A DNA stretch of 64,000 bases. Source: Pseudomonas sivasensis. GTDB lineage: Bacteria; Pseudomonadota; Gammaproteobacteria; Pseudomonadales; Pseudomonadaceae. Positions 22,001 through 28,900 of this stretch are shown here, piece by piece. Where the stretch lies: positions 1 to 64,000 of the forward strand of contig NZ_JAAOWU010000020.1 of NCBI RefSeq assembly GCF_013778505.1, given 5' to 3'. The notes under the pieces were generated by a model that did not search any database, was not told the origin of the DNA, and was given only the letters and a program-made list of their open reading frames with translations. The stretch's first letter is position 1. Each line of letters opens with the position of its first letter. The position numbers and the translations under genes were made by a program.

Positions 22001-24385
22001 CCTGAACTGACCGCTGAAAAGTTTGTGCAGGATCCGTTCAACCCAGGCGCCTTGATGTACCGCACTGGCGACCTTGGCCGCTGGACGGCGCAGGGCCTGC
22101 TCGAATGCATCGGGCGCAATGACGATCAGGTGAAAATCCGTGGTTTCCGTATTGAGCTGGGAGAGATCGAAGCGCGCCTGATGACCTGCGCGGGTATTCA
22201 GGACGCGGTCGTGTTGGCCCGTGAAGACGCGCCGGGGGATAAGCGCTTGGTGGCGTATTTCACCTGGGCTGCCGAACCGGTCGGCATCGACAACGTACGT
22301 GCCCATCTTCAAGGGCAATTGCCGGACTACATGCTGCCATCGGCCTATGTGCCGCTGGACCGCTTGCCGTTGACTGCCAATGGCAAGGTCGACCGCAAAG
22401 CCTTGCCGGTGCCGGCTCTGGACGCGCTGGTCAGTCGTGATTTCGAAGCGCCGACCGACGCCCTGGAACAGACCTTGGCGCAATTATGGGGCGAGGTGCT
22501 GAAGCTGGAGCAGGTGGGCCGGCATGACAGCTTCTTTGAACTGGGCGGGCATTCGCTGTTGGCGATTCGCCTGGTCAACCTGATGGACGAAGCGGGGCTG
22601 GCAGTGAGCCTGGCTGAGTTGTTCCAGCACGCCAGCGTGGCTTCGGTGGCGACCATGCTGCGCCAGCGCACTGCTGAGCCGGTGCGCGACAGCTCGGTGA
22701 TTACGGTGCGCAGCAGCGGCTCGCAAGCGCCGTTGTTCCTGGTGCATGAGTTCAGCGGCATGGACGTGTATTTCCCGGCGCTGGGCCAGCATTTACCGGG
22801 TGATTACCCGATCTATGGCCTACCGGGTGTGGCGCTCGGCGAGGCGCACCTCAACACCCTGGAAGGCTTGGCGGCGCGCATGGTGGGCCTGATTCGCGGC
22901 TTGCAGCCCCATGGGCCGTATCGCATCGCCGGCTGGTCATTTGGCGGTGTGCTGGCCTATGAAGTGGCGATGCAACTACTGGGGCTGGATGAACCGGTGG
23001 CGTTCCTTGGCTTGATCGACAGCTACGTGCCGCGCCTGACCGACCAGGGCAAGGCGCGTTGGAGCGGGCCAGACGCGCTCAAGCGGCATTTGCTGTTGCA
23101 GTGCCGCGCCTATTGGAACGCACAGGGAGGTGTGGATGAGCTGGCAAGGATTGAACAGTTGGACGCGCAGATTGGACAGTTGGACTTTGCAGGTGTGCTG
23201 CAACGCTGTCGCGATCAAGGTTTGCTATACGCGCAAATGGCGGCGGCTGCGGATGCGGACCTCTTGAGCTTTATCGAGCGCGAAGTCGGGCATGGGCATG
23301 CGCTGGCGCACTACAGCTTGTTTCCGCTGCCGGTGCCTGTGTACCTGTTCAGCGCTGTAGAGCGGCCGACCGAGTTGTCGCGGCGCAGTGTGTCGCTGGG
23401 TTGGGATGACGCCCTGGCGCCTGGGCAGTTGCGTCAGGTTGAAGTGCCGGGTGATCACCAGAGCATGATGCAGGCGCCGCATATCCGTGCGCTGGGTGCG
23501 GCGATGACAGAAGCATTGGCAGGGTGTTCACCGGTGAGGGAAACGGCGCATCAACCGTTGCTGCGGATCCAGAGCGGACGGGCCGGGTATGCGCCGGTGT
23601 TCTGCGTGCCGGGGGCAGGGGACAGCGTCACCGGGTTTGTGGGCCTGAGCGAAGCGCTTGGACGGGACTGGCCGTTGTTTGGCTTGCAGCCACGTGGGTT
23701 GGATGGCGAGGCGGTGCCCCACAGCCAGGTGGAAGCGGCAGCGCGCTGTTATCTGCACGCGCTGGAACATGAGTGCCCGCATGGGCCGGTGCATCTGGTC
23801 GGGCATTCGTTTGGCGGCTGGGTGGCACTGGAGATGGCGCTGCGGTTGCAGGCGGCTGGACGGGAAGTGGCGTCGTTGACGGTGATCGACAGCGAAGCGC
23901 CGGGTAGTGCGGGTCGGGCTTATACGACGACGGCGGCGTTGTTGAGGTTGATCGAGGCGATGCAGCTGGCGGCGGGGAAACCCTTGGGGATTGACCTTGA
24001 AACCTTCGCGGTTGGCGACGAAGTGGCGCAGCGCCAGAGCCTGCATGGGGGAATGGTTGGGGTGGGGTTGTTGCCGGCCCGTGCCAGTGTTGATGCGATG
24101 GCGGGACCGGCCCGGACTTATGCGGCGGCGTTGCGTACGGAGTATCGGCCGACTCAGCGATATCGCGGGGTGGTGCGGTTGGTGTTGGCGCAGGATCCGG
24201 CGTTGGATGCGGTGGGCAATCAGCGGGAGCAGGGGGGGATGATTGAGGGGTGGCGTAAGCAGGGCAGCTCTTTGGAGGTTTGGTATGGGGTGGGGAATCA
24301 CTTCACATTGCTCAAGGCGCCGAATGTTCACGGGCTGGCGCGGTGGTGGTTGGACACGGCGGTGATTGGGGAGGTGGTTTCGTGA
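13058..24385 (+). CDS. viscC: Three-module lipopeptide NRPS with tandem thioesterases (ViscC-type; Leu-Ser-Ile)
   Basis: Terminal synthetase of 3775 aa that adds three residues and releases and cyclises the product. It starts at GTG, overlapping the upstream TGA, so translation is probably coupled. Residues 1-60 again look like a TubC-type docking domain. Modules run C (about 80), A (560), T (1085); C (1142), A (1600), T (2125); C (2182), A (2630), T (3165). Codes read DAWFLGNVVK (Leu), DVWHMSLVDK (Ser) and DAMFLGCTYK (Ile-like). The first C is dual type (HHVSAEQGD at 125). The second is a standard LCL domain with HHIVSDG at about 1275. The third has HHRAVQEGD at 2228 and appears shortened. 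Two thioesterases follow, with GWSFGG (Ser 3294) and GHSFGG (Ser 3584). Tandem C-terminal thioesterases are typical of Pseudomonas lipopeptide synthetases. Confidence 0.93.
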   Translation: MSLLELLATLKTKDIQLALKGEQLSVQGNKQALSDPAILAALREHKPALIELIKAGEYSATKAGEVDVPANGIPAGAQHITPDMLTLSSLSQDEIDRIVATVDGGVANIQDIYPLAPLQEGILFHHVSAEQGDPYVMQSQFAFDSLARFEAFAQALQAVMDRHDILRTGVVWDGLQQPSQVVWRTARLPVQALQLDPADGEIAAQLHALFDARHYRLDVTQAPLLRLVRADDPANGRIVATLLFHHMALDHSALEVVCHEMQACLLGQGAALGQAVPFRNYVAQARLGISEQEHEGFFRQMLGDISEPTLPFGLQDVQGDARGISELSLPLAALLSQRLRTQARQLGVSAASLFHLGWAQVLGALAGKQQVVFGTVLMGRMQGSHDTDRALGIFINTLPFRVDVDGQDVRAGVKATHGRLTTLLRHEHAALALAQRCSGVTAPTPLFSALLNYRHSAPAASAEAVSAWQGIAALSAEERTNYPLTLSVDDLGEGFGLSLLASTQVDPQRVCAYLQTALENLVTALEQAPDTALNQVPVVPAVEQRLLLEQFNATQAEFPQGTTLHGRIEAQAVLTPHAIAAVQLERSLTYAELNGQANLLAHHLLALGVKPDDRVAIVARRGLDTLAGLLAILKAGACYVPVDPSHPAERLAYLLSDSAPVAVLTQHALLERLPELDVPVINLDRYTWHHHAASNPSVAVTPANLAYVIYTSGSTGLPKGVMVEHHTVTNLVDWHCRAFDLCAGRHTASVAGFGFDAMAWEVWPALCVGATLHLPPAHDGPEDIDALLAWWCAQPLDVCFLPTPVAEYAFSQHIEHPTLRTLLVGGDRLRQFGRAQRFELINNYGPTEATVVATSGKVEAGQALHIGKPIANATVYVLDEQQRPVPLGVAGELYVGGKGVARGYLNRPQLTAERFLDDPFNVGRMYRTGDLVRWLPDGNLDYLGRNDDQVKIRGVRIELGEIETQLNQLPSLQEVVVLVRDERLVAYYTENPQLDSLAVGDIRAHLVAHLPDYMVPVAFMKLDALPLTANGKLDRKALPAPDRAAVFTRQYATPEGEIESSLAQIWADVLQVERVGRYDHFFELGGHSLLAMRMVSQVRQRLGVELLLSDLFANAELAAVADVLAQAGRSTLPAILPANRDEPVPLSFAQQRLWFLALMEGANTAYNIPIGLRLRGQLHVQALQRALARIVARHETLRSRFAQHGDDAQVLIVAADDVLPLQVQDLRRHPQPQQALDALIHGEASAPFDLERGPLLRGRLVVMADEHHVLLLTLHHIVSDGWSMGVLTRELMALYQAFSHGQPDPLPPLPIQYGDFAVWQRLWLSGEVLHRQSRYWQQALAGAPALLSLPTDRPRPAQQDYAGSSVEIRLDERLTAGLKALSQRHGSTLYMTVMTAWASLLARLSGQADVVIGSPVANRTRTEVEGLIGLFVNTLAVRIDTSGAPTTEALLARVKALTLAAQAHQDLPFEQVVEITRPVRSLAHSPLFQTLLAWQDSSAPILALGDLALEGIVENSHFAKFDLSLNLGEVQGTIIGALEYAVALFDEATMQRYVGYFTRVLQAMVDNDQAVLEHAPLLDEGERRHVLFDFNATQVDYNLDQTLHGMFEAQVARTPHAIALKAGEQQLTYAELNARANQLAHHLLALGVQPDSRVAICVERGLEMVIGLYAILKAGAAYVPLDPAYPLERIAYMLSDSAPAVVLIQGATRELVGAVPVVDLDQPSWHAQSVDNPAVQGLSAYVIYTSGSTGQPKGVINDHGGVVNRLLWMQDEYGLTAQDRVLQKTPFSFDVSVWEFFWPLFTGACLVMARPGGHKDPAYLCEVIEAEHITTLHFVPSMLDVFLAHGDVSQAAGLVRVMCSGEALPGSLVRRFKAQLPGIGLYNLYGPTEAAVDVTAWNCAGPVTPDNTPIGKPIANTRMYLLDAQLQPVPLGVVGELFIGGVQVARGYLNRAELTAERFLQDPFTGGRMYRTGDVGRYLPDGNIEYLGRNDDQVKIRGLRIELGEIQARLTECPAVNEAAVIAREDRLVAYYTGAFTDIDVLRSQLLHHLPEFMVPAIFVHLDALPLSPNGKLDRKALPAPGLDSVVVREYEAPQGDTEIALASLWAELLKVERVGRHDNFFELGGHSLLAVSLMGRMRGLGLSADVKVLFGQPTLSALAAALGTGRAVAVPVNGIVDGCTSITPGMLPLIALEQVAIDRLVACIPGGAANVQDIYPLTPLQAGMLYHHRAVQEGDAYVLQAQFAFDSRQRLDAFALALQAVIERHDILRSSFHWDGLEEPVQVVWRKASLRVETAPLPQRLDLSQAPLMRLVCSEETPRVVATLLFHHLVMDHIALEILQHDMQAFLLGTQHRLGTPVPYRNYVAQMRLGADDHEGFFREMLGQIDEPTDVAKLGIDEQARLTIAPELSQRLRTQARQSGVSAASLMHLGWAQVLGKVSGREQVVFGTVMLGRLQGGEGAERAMGVFINTLPLRVDLGEHSVRHAARATHARLSQLLSHEHAPLALAQRCSGVPVTTPLFSVLFNYRHSAPQGGAVAEAWQGIELLKAEEHSNYGLSMSVDDLGDGFTLKASGQGARRLCEYLNVALEQLVQALEQGSDVAISRLPILPAAEQHQLRLAFNASTRDFPREHTVQRLFEAQAQARPDALAVVHGEQRLSYGELNTRANCLAHYLLGLGVKPGDNVAILLPRSVALLVGQLAVLKCAAAYVPLDINAPAERQAFMVQDSGARWLLTYSDAVIEYAAQRLDVDTLALDPQPSHNPDLSQSSDSEAYIMYTSGSTGVPKGVLVPHRGITRLVLNNGYADFNASDRVAFASNPAFDASTMDVWGPLLNGGQVQVIDHATLLDPVAFGMALKGATVLFVTTALFNQYVQLIPDALAGLRILLCGGERADPAAFRSLLAQAPTLRLVHCYGPTETTTYATTYEVRALADDADSVPVGRPISNTQIYVLDAHLQPVPQGVTGEICIGGDGVAKGYLNRPELTAEKFVQDPFNPGALMYRTGDLGRWTAQGLLECIGRNDDQVKIRGFRIELGEIEARLMTCAGIQDAVVLAREDAPGDKRLVAYFTWAAEPVGIDNVRAHLQGQLPDYMLPSAYVPLDRLPLTANGKVDRKALPVPALDALVSRDFEAPTDALEQTLAQLWGEVLKLEQVGRHDSFFELGGHSLLAIRLVNLMDEAGLAVSLAELFQHASVASVATMLRQRTAEPVRDSSVITVRSSGSQAPLFLVHEFSGMDVYFPALGQHLPGDYPIYGLPGVALGEAHLNTLEGLAARMVGLIRGLQPHGPYRIAGWSFGGVLAYEVAMQLLGLDEPVAFLGLIDSYVPRLTDQGKARWSGPDALKRHLLLQCRAYWNAQGGVDELARIEQLDAQIGQLDFAGVLQRCRDQGLLYAQMAAAADADLLSFIEREVGHGHALAHYSLFPLPVPVYLFSAVERPTELSRRSVSLGWDDALAPGQLRQVEVPGDHQSMMQAPHIRALGAAMTEALAGCSPVRETAHQPLLRIQSGRAGYAPVFCVPGAGDSVTGFVGLSEALGRDWPLFGLQPRGLDGEAVPHSQVEAAARCYLHALEHECPHGPVHLVGHSFGGWVALEMALRLQAAGREVASLTVIDSEAPGSAGRAYTTTAALLRLIEAMQLAAGKPLGIDLETFAVGDEVAQRQSLHGGMVGVGLLPARASVDAMAGPARTYAAALRTEYRPTQRYRGVVRLVLAQDPALDAVGNQREQGGMIEGWRKQGSSLEVWYGVGNHFTLLKAPNVHGLARWWLDTAVIGEVVS

Positions 24386-24405
24386 GGAGGGTATACCGCT
24401 TTAAA

Positions 24406-24469
24406 TGTGGGAGGGGGCTTGCCCCCGATAGCGATCTTTCGGTGCACATATCCATTCCTGCGGTAACGG
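24406..24469. repeat. REP element, left copy of a 64-bp direct repeat
   Basis: Starts with the REP core GTGGGAGGGGGCTTGCCCCC followed by GATAGC and a further 40 bases. The same block recurs at 24731-24794 with few differences and an offset of 325 bp. The GGGGGCTTGCCCCC stem lies 20 nt after the NRPS stop and could act as a transcript-end hairpin, although no T-run follows. Confidence 0.8.
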
Positions 24470-24730
24470 CGGCTTGTGGTTCCGCTCTTACAGCGGGTCA
24501 CTTTTGGAAAGGCCGGAATGCCGGCCCAGCCAAAAGTAACCAAAAGGCCTTCGCCCCACCACTCGGCACCTCGCCTAGGCTCGGTGTGCCCTCACTCCGG
24601 CTTTGGAACGTGGGCCGCCGCTCCAAAACCTGCGTTCGGCCAGCGTGGTTTTACGGGGCGACCGCAGATCAAAATCAAGAGCGCGGCGGCCTTAGAGCCG
24701 ACCGGTTTATTGAGTCGAACTGCTTTCACA
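24470..24730. repeat. Interspersed noncoding element between two REP copies
   Basis: About 260 bp without a convincing gene. It contains a strong hairpin of the GGCCGG-AAT-CCGGCC type near 24510-24525. Its wording (CACTTTTGG..., AAAAGTAACC, CCACCACTCGGCACCTCG) resembles a repeat I recognise from many Pseudomonas intergenic regions; that identification is from memory and not from a search. It is bracketed by the direct repeat at 24406-24469 and 24731-24794. Short ORFs crossing it look incidental. Confidence 0.5.
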
Positions 24731-24794
24731 GGTGGGAGGGGGCTTGCCCCCGATAGCGATCTTTCGGTGTGCATATCCATTCCTGCAGAAACGG
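24731..24794. repeat. REP element, right copy of the 64-bp direct repeat
   Basis: Second copy of the REP-containing block at 24406-24469. The remaining 65 nt before macA contain an A-rich stretch and no clear ribosome binding site. Confidence 0.8.
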
Positions 24795-24859
24795 ATATGT
24801 ACCCAATCAAAAAAAGCCCAACCCAATAGGCCGGGCCAAACCACTTTCTATGGTCATCT

Positions 24860-26011
24860 ATGCAAAACTCTAAATTCCGCAAAATCGGCATATTCACCGT
24901 ACTGGCCGTAGCCATCAGCCTAATCATCTACACCGTCCAGGCCCCGGCCGACGCACCGCTGTACCTCACCGCCACTGCCGAACGTGGCGACATCGAAAAC
25001 GCCGTCCTGGCCACCGGTCTACTCGAAGGCATCAAGCAAGTCGACGTCGGCGCCCAAGTCTCCGGCCAGTTAAAGTCACTCAAGGTCAAAGTGGGCGACA
25101 AGGTAAAAAAGGGCCAATGGCTCGCCGAAATCGACCCGTTGATCCTGCAAAACACCCTGCGCAAAGCCCAAGTGGATGAGGAAAATCTCCAGGCCCAGCG
25201 CCGGGCCACGGCGGCTCAGCTCAAGCAGGCCAAGTCGGTGTATGAACGCTACAAAGGCTTGCAGGATGACGAGTCGGTATCGCGCCAGGACTTTGAAGAT
25301 GCCGAATCGACCTTCCAAGTGCAGCAGGCCAATCTGTTGGCCCTGGATGCGCAGATCAAAAGCGCACATATCCAGATCGACACCGCCAAGATCAACCTGG
25401 ATTACACCCGCATCAATGCGCCCATCGACGGCGATGTCGTGGGCATCGTCACCCAGGAAGGCCAGACGGTGATCGCCAGCCAACTGGCGCCGGTGCTGCT
25501 CAAGTTGGCGGACCTGGACACCATGACGGTCAAGGCCCAGGTGTCGGAGGCGGATGTGATTCATATCAGCCCCGGCCAGCAGGTGTATTTCACCATCCTC
25601 GGTGAAGCCGACAAACGCTACTACGCCAAGCTGCGCGGCACCGAGCCGGCGCCGCAGAACTTCCTTGAAACCCAGACTGCCGGCACGCCCAAGCAGAACA
25701 CAGCGGTGTTCTACAACGCGTTGTTCGATGTGCCCAACCCCGACCATCGCCTGCGCATCGCCATGACCGCCCAGGTGCGTATCGTCCTCGACACCGCCCA
25801 GGCCGCGTTGATGGTGCCGGTGGCGGCGCTCGGGGCGCGCAATAAGGACGGCAGTTACGCGCTGCGGGTGCTGGATGCCAAGGGCAAGGCGGTGTCCCGT
25901 GATGTAAAAACCGGCATCAACAACAACGTCAAGGTGCAGATCCTGGAGGGCTTGGCCGAGGGCGATAAAGTGGTGATCGGTGATGCGTCGCCTGCTGTGG
26001 CGGGGAACTGA
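24860..26011 (+). CDS. macA: MacA-type periplasmic adaptor of a lipopeptide exporter
   Basis: Membrane fusion protein of 383 aa that links an inner-membrane ABC pump to an outer-membrane channel. An N-terminal membrane anchor (about residues 9-27) is followed by a lipoyl/barrel half (VDVGAQVSGQLKSL, about 55-80), a long alpha-helical hairpin (about 95-180), the second lipoyl half (INAPIDGDVVG, about 190) and C-terminal beta domains. This order is typical of the HlyD/MacA family. It starts 474 nt after the synthetase gene and is separated from macB by 3 nt. MacAB-like pumps next to Pseudomonas lipopeptide synthetases are known to export the lipopeptide; applying that here is inference from position. 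No outer-membrane partner gene is adjacent. Confidence 0.88.
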   Translation: MQNSKFRKIGIFTVLAVAISLIIYTVQAPADAPLYLTATAERGDIENAVLATGLLEGIKQVDVGAQVSGQLKSLKVKVGDKVKKGQWLAEIDPLILQNTLRKAQVDEENLQAQRRATAAQLKQAKSVYERYKGLQDDESVSRQDFEDAESTFQVQQANLLALDAQIKSAHIQIDTAKINLDYTRINAPIDGDVVGIVTQEGQTVIASQLAPVLLKLADLDTMTVKAQVSEADVIHISPGQQVYFTILGEADKRYYAKLRGTEPAPQNFLETQTAGTPKQNTAVFYNALFDVPNPDHRLRIAMTAQVRIVLDTAQAALMVPVAALGARNKDGSYALRVLDAKGKAVSRDVKTGINNNVKVQILEGLAEGDKVVIGDASPAVAGN

Positions 26012-26014
26012 CGG

Positions 26015-27973
26015 ATGAGCCAGCCACTGTTGGAACTCAAGGGCATCACCCGCAGTTTCATGGCCGGCGAGCGTGAATTCATTGCGCTCAAGGGTATCGA
26101 CCTGACGATTCAGGCCGGGGAAATGATCGCGATTATCGGCGCGTCCGGTTCCGGTAAATCCACCTTAATGAATATCCTTGGCGGCCTGGATTACGCCACT
26201 GCCGGCAGTTACAAGATCAATGGCATCGAAACCCGCTCGTTGGGTGATGAACAACTGGCGGAACTGCGCCGCGATTATTTCGGGTTCATCTTCCAGCGCT
26301 ACCACTTGCTGGCGCACCTCAGTGCTTTGCACAACGTGGAAATGCCGGCGATTTACGCGGGCACCCCACAGACTCAACGCCACAGTCGCGCACGGGAGTT
26401 GCTCGAACGCCTGGGGCTGGCCAGCCACACCACCCACCGTCCCAGCCAGTTGTCGGGCGGGCAGCAGCAACGGGTGAGTATTGCCCGGGCCTTGATGAAT
26501 GGCGGTGAAGTGATCCTCGCCGACGAACCCACCGGCGCCCTCGACACCCACAGCGGCAAGGAGGTGATGCGTATCCTCGCCGAGCTGCACGCGGCCGGGC
26601 ACACGGTGATTATCGTCACGCACGATCCCAAGGTGGCGGCGAATGCCCAGCGTATTGTCGAGGTCTGTGACGGCGAGATCATCAGTGACAAGGCCAACAC
26701 CCGCAGTGGACTGGACGCGCCTGCCGAGGCGCCGATAGAGCCCCGGCGCAGCGGCGCACGGCGGTTGGTGGCGAGCCTTGGGTTGTTCAAGGAAGCGTTC
26801 AACATGGCCTGGGTCGCGCTGGTGTCCCATCGCATGCGCACCTTGCTGACCATGCTCGGCATTGTCATCGGCATCACCTCGGTGGTGTCGATCTCGGCCA
26901 TCGGCGAAGGCGCCAAGCGCTATGTGCTCAAGGACATCCAGGCGATTGGCAGCAACACCATCGATATCTTTTCCGGCACCAGTTTCGGCGACAGCCGCGC
27001 CTCGGCCATCGAAACCCTGATGCCGTCGGATGTGGACGCGTTGAACCAGTTGTACTACGTGGACAGTGCCACGCCGGTGGTGGGCCGCAGCCTGTTGCTG
27101 CGCTACGGCAATATTGATCTGGATGCCCAAGTCAATGGCGTCAGCGACCGCTACTTCAAGGTCAAGGGGCTGAAGCTTGAAGCCGGTATTGCCTTCAGCG
27201 AAAGCGATGCACGGCGCCAGGCCCAGGTGGTGGTAATCGACCACAACACCCGGCACCGTCTGTTCGGGCCGAACGTGGACCCGTTGGGCCAGGTGATCCT
27301 GGTGGGCAACCTGCCGTGCACAGTGATTGGCGTGACGGCCGACAACAAAAACATGTTCGCCGCCAGCAAGGCGCTCAACGTGTGGGTGCCTTACGAAACC
27401 GCGGCGGGGCGTCTTTTAGGCCAGCGCCATTTGGACAGCATCACCGTGCGCATCAAGGACGGTCAGCCGAGCAAGGTGGTGGAAGACAACGTCAACAAGC
27501 TCATGCTGCAACGCCACGGCACCAAGGATTTTTTCACCAATAACCTCGACAGCATCATGCAGACGGTGCAGAAAACCAGCCGCTCCCTGGCGCTGCTGTT
27601 GTCGTTGATCGCAGTGATTTCATTGCTGGTGGGGGGGATTGGCGTGATGAATATCATGCTGGTGTCGGTCACCGAGCGTACTCGTGAGATCGGTATTCGC
27701 ATGGCAGTGGGCGCGCGGCAGTCGGACATTCGTCAGCAGTTTTTAGTGGAAGCGGTGATGGTGTGCCTGATCGGCGGCTTGATTGGTATCTCGCTTTCCT
27801 ATGCGCTGGGGTTTCTGTTTTCGCTGTTTGTGAAGGAATGGGAAATGGTGTTTTCGGTCGGCTCAATCGTCACAGCCTTCGCCTGTTCGACGCTGATCGG
27901 CATTGTGTTCGGCTTTGTGCCAGCGCGGAACGCGGCGCGGCTGGACCCGATTGAGGCATTGGCCAGGGACTGA
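26015..27973 (+). CDS. macB: MacB-type ABC transporter, ATPase fused to permease
   Basis: Inner-membrane exporter subunit of 652 aa, a normal length for MacB. The N-terminal ATPase has Walker A GASGSGKST (about 42-50), the signature LSGGQQQR and Walker B ILADEPTGALD. The first membrane helix lies near residue 275 (LLTMLGIVIGITSVVSI), followed by a large periplasmic domain and three C-terminal helices (about 525-645) of the FtsX/MacB permease type. It is co-transcribed with macA. MacB proteins act mechanically on periplasmic substrate handed over by MacA; here the likely cargo is the lipopeptide. Confidence 0.9.
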   Translation: MSQPLLELKGITRSFMAGEREFIALKGIDLTIQAGEMIAIIGASGSGKSTLMNILGGLDYATAGSYKINGIETRSLGDEQLAELRRDYFGFIFQRYHLLAHLSALHNVEMPAIYAGTPQTQRHSRARELLERLGLASHTTHRPSQLSGGQQQRVSIARALMNGGEVILADEPTGALDTHSGKEVMRILAELHAAGHTVIIVTHDPKVAANAQRIVEVCDGEIISDKANTRSGLDAPAEAPIEPRRSGARRLVASLGLFKEAFNMAWVALVSHRMRTLLTMLGIVIGITSVVSISAIGEGAKRYVLKDIQAIGSNTIDIFSGTSFGDSRASAIETLMPSDVDALNQLYYVDSATPVVGRSLLLRYGNIDLDAQVNGVSDRYFKVKGLKLEAGIAFSESDARRQAQVVVIDHNTRHRLFGPNVDPLGQVILVGNLPCTVIGVTADNKNMFAASKALNVWVPYETAAGRLLGQRHLDSITVRIKDGQPSKVVEDNVNKLMLQRHGTKDFFTNNLDSIMQTVQKTSRSLALLLSLIAVISLLVGGIGVMNIMLVSVTERTREIGIRMAVGARQSDIRQQFLVEAVMVCLIGGLIGISLSYALGFLFSLFVKEWEMVFSVGSIVTAFACSTLIGIVFGFVPARNAARLDPIEALARD

Positions 27974-27999
27974 TTTCTGTTGGCCGGTGAAGATCAAGT

Positions 28000-28087
28000 G
28001 TGGGAGGGGGCTTGCCCCCGATGAGGGACTGTCAGTTGATGCATCTATGGCTGACACACCGCTATCGGGGGCAAGCCCCCTCCCACC
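28000..28087. repeat. REPIN (paired inverted REPs)
   Basis: Two REP cores in opposite orientation (GTGGGAGGGGGCTTGCCCCC at the left, its complement at the right) surround about 40 bp. It lies between the convergent macB and luxR-type genes and may serve both as a transcript end. Confidence 0.85.
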
Positions 28088-28090
28088 GGT

Positions 28091-28771
28091 TTAACTGGTG
28101 ACGTCGTCCGTGGAATACATCCAGCGCAACAACGAATGCCGTCCGCTGATCCCCAGTTTGATCGCCGCCCGCTTGAGGTAGCTTTCAATCGTGTTGACCT
28201 TCAATGCCAGTTGCTCCGCCAACTCCGGCGCCGTCCGCCCGGCCAGCAGGCCCACACACACTTCCAGCTCGCGGTTGGACAGGGTCAGGCCCGATTGCAC
28301 CAGGCGTTCTTCAATGCGTCGGCGCAGGGTGTCGATGCCCTGGTTTTGCGGCTCCCTCGGATCGCTGTCCTGGCGGCAGGGCTGGATCGCGGCGATGTGT
28401 TTTTCCACCATCGGCAGCAGCAGGGTGGAGAAGTCCTGCAGCATGCTGCGCTCCTGAGGCGAAAAGCTTTCGGACTGGTGCGAGCGGTACACCGACAGCA
28501 CGTAGCGCACGTCGTCTTTGCGGCGTGTGAGGTGCAGTTGTGCGGCGGGTTGTGCTTCGCCCAGGGCCGCCACCGAATCGGTGTAGACCGGGCTGATCTT
28601 GCGGCGGGTGTGCCCTTCGGGGCTCACCCGCATTTGGGTGATATGGGTGGCGTCCACTGCCAGTTGGGTGAGAATCAGGTCATGCAGCATGCGTGGGAAA
28701 TGGCGACTGCCGGTGCTGGCGATGACCTTGCCTATATGTGGGAACAGGTTTGAGTTCATCAGTTCGTCCAT
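28091..28771 (-). CDS. viscBCR: LuxR-family regulator of the lipopeptide genes
   Basis: Transcription factor of about 226 aa. The C-terminal part (about residues 165-225) is a LuxR/GerE helix-turn-helix (LSNRELEVCVGLLAGRTAPELAEQL cut here; then NTIESYLKRAAIKLG). The N-terminal part does not look like an acyl-homoserine-lactone-binding domain. LuxR-type proteins of this kind flank Pseudomonas lipopeptide synthetase genes, and those downstream of massBC and viscBC are required for production, which makes this the probable activator. An upstream in-frame ATG at 28858 would add 29 residues of unlikely sequence. I prefer the ATG at 28771 (MDELMNS), but no strong ribosome binding site decides it. 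Confidence 0.8.
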   Translation of the reverse strand: MDELMNSNLFPHIGKVIASTGSRHFPRMLHDLILTQLAVDATHITQMRVSPEGHTRRKISPVYTDSVAALGEAQPAAQLHLTRRKDDVRYVLSVYRSHQSESFSPQERSMLQDFSTLLLPMVEKHIAAIQPCRQDSDPREPQNQGIDTLRRRIEERLVQSGLTLSNRELEVCVGLLAGRTAPELAEQLALKVNTIESYLKRAAIKLGISGRHSLLRWMYSTDDVTS

Positions 28772-28900
28772 GAATGTCGAGTGCAGGACGTATGCTAGTA
28801 CAGCCTGGCGGCGGGATGGGGATCCAATTGGGAAAAAAACCAGATTAAGCACGGCCAACGGCGGCCGGACCTGTCCGACCGCCGTCAGGGCAAAACAAAC

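Noticed and set aside
24386..24859. Short ORFs (for example 24280-24756 and 24592-24927) in the viscC-macA spacer
   Set aside because: They cross REP elements and a repeated noncoding segment, lack ribosome binding sites and show no recognisable domain.
28000..28087. Insertion sequence or integron attC site at the inverted repeats
   Set aside because: No transposase or integrase gene is nearby, and the sequences match the REP/REPIN type repeated elsewhere in this window.
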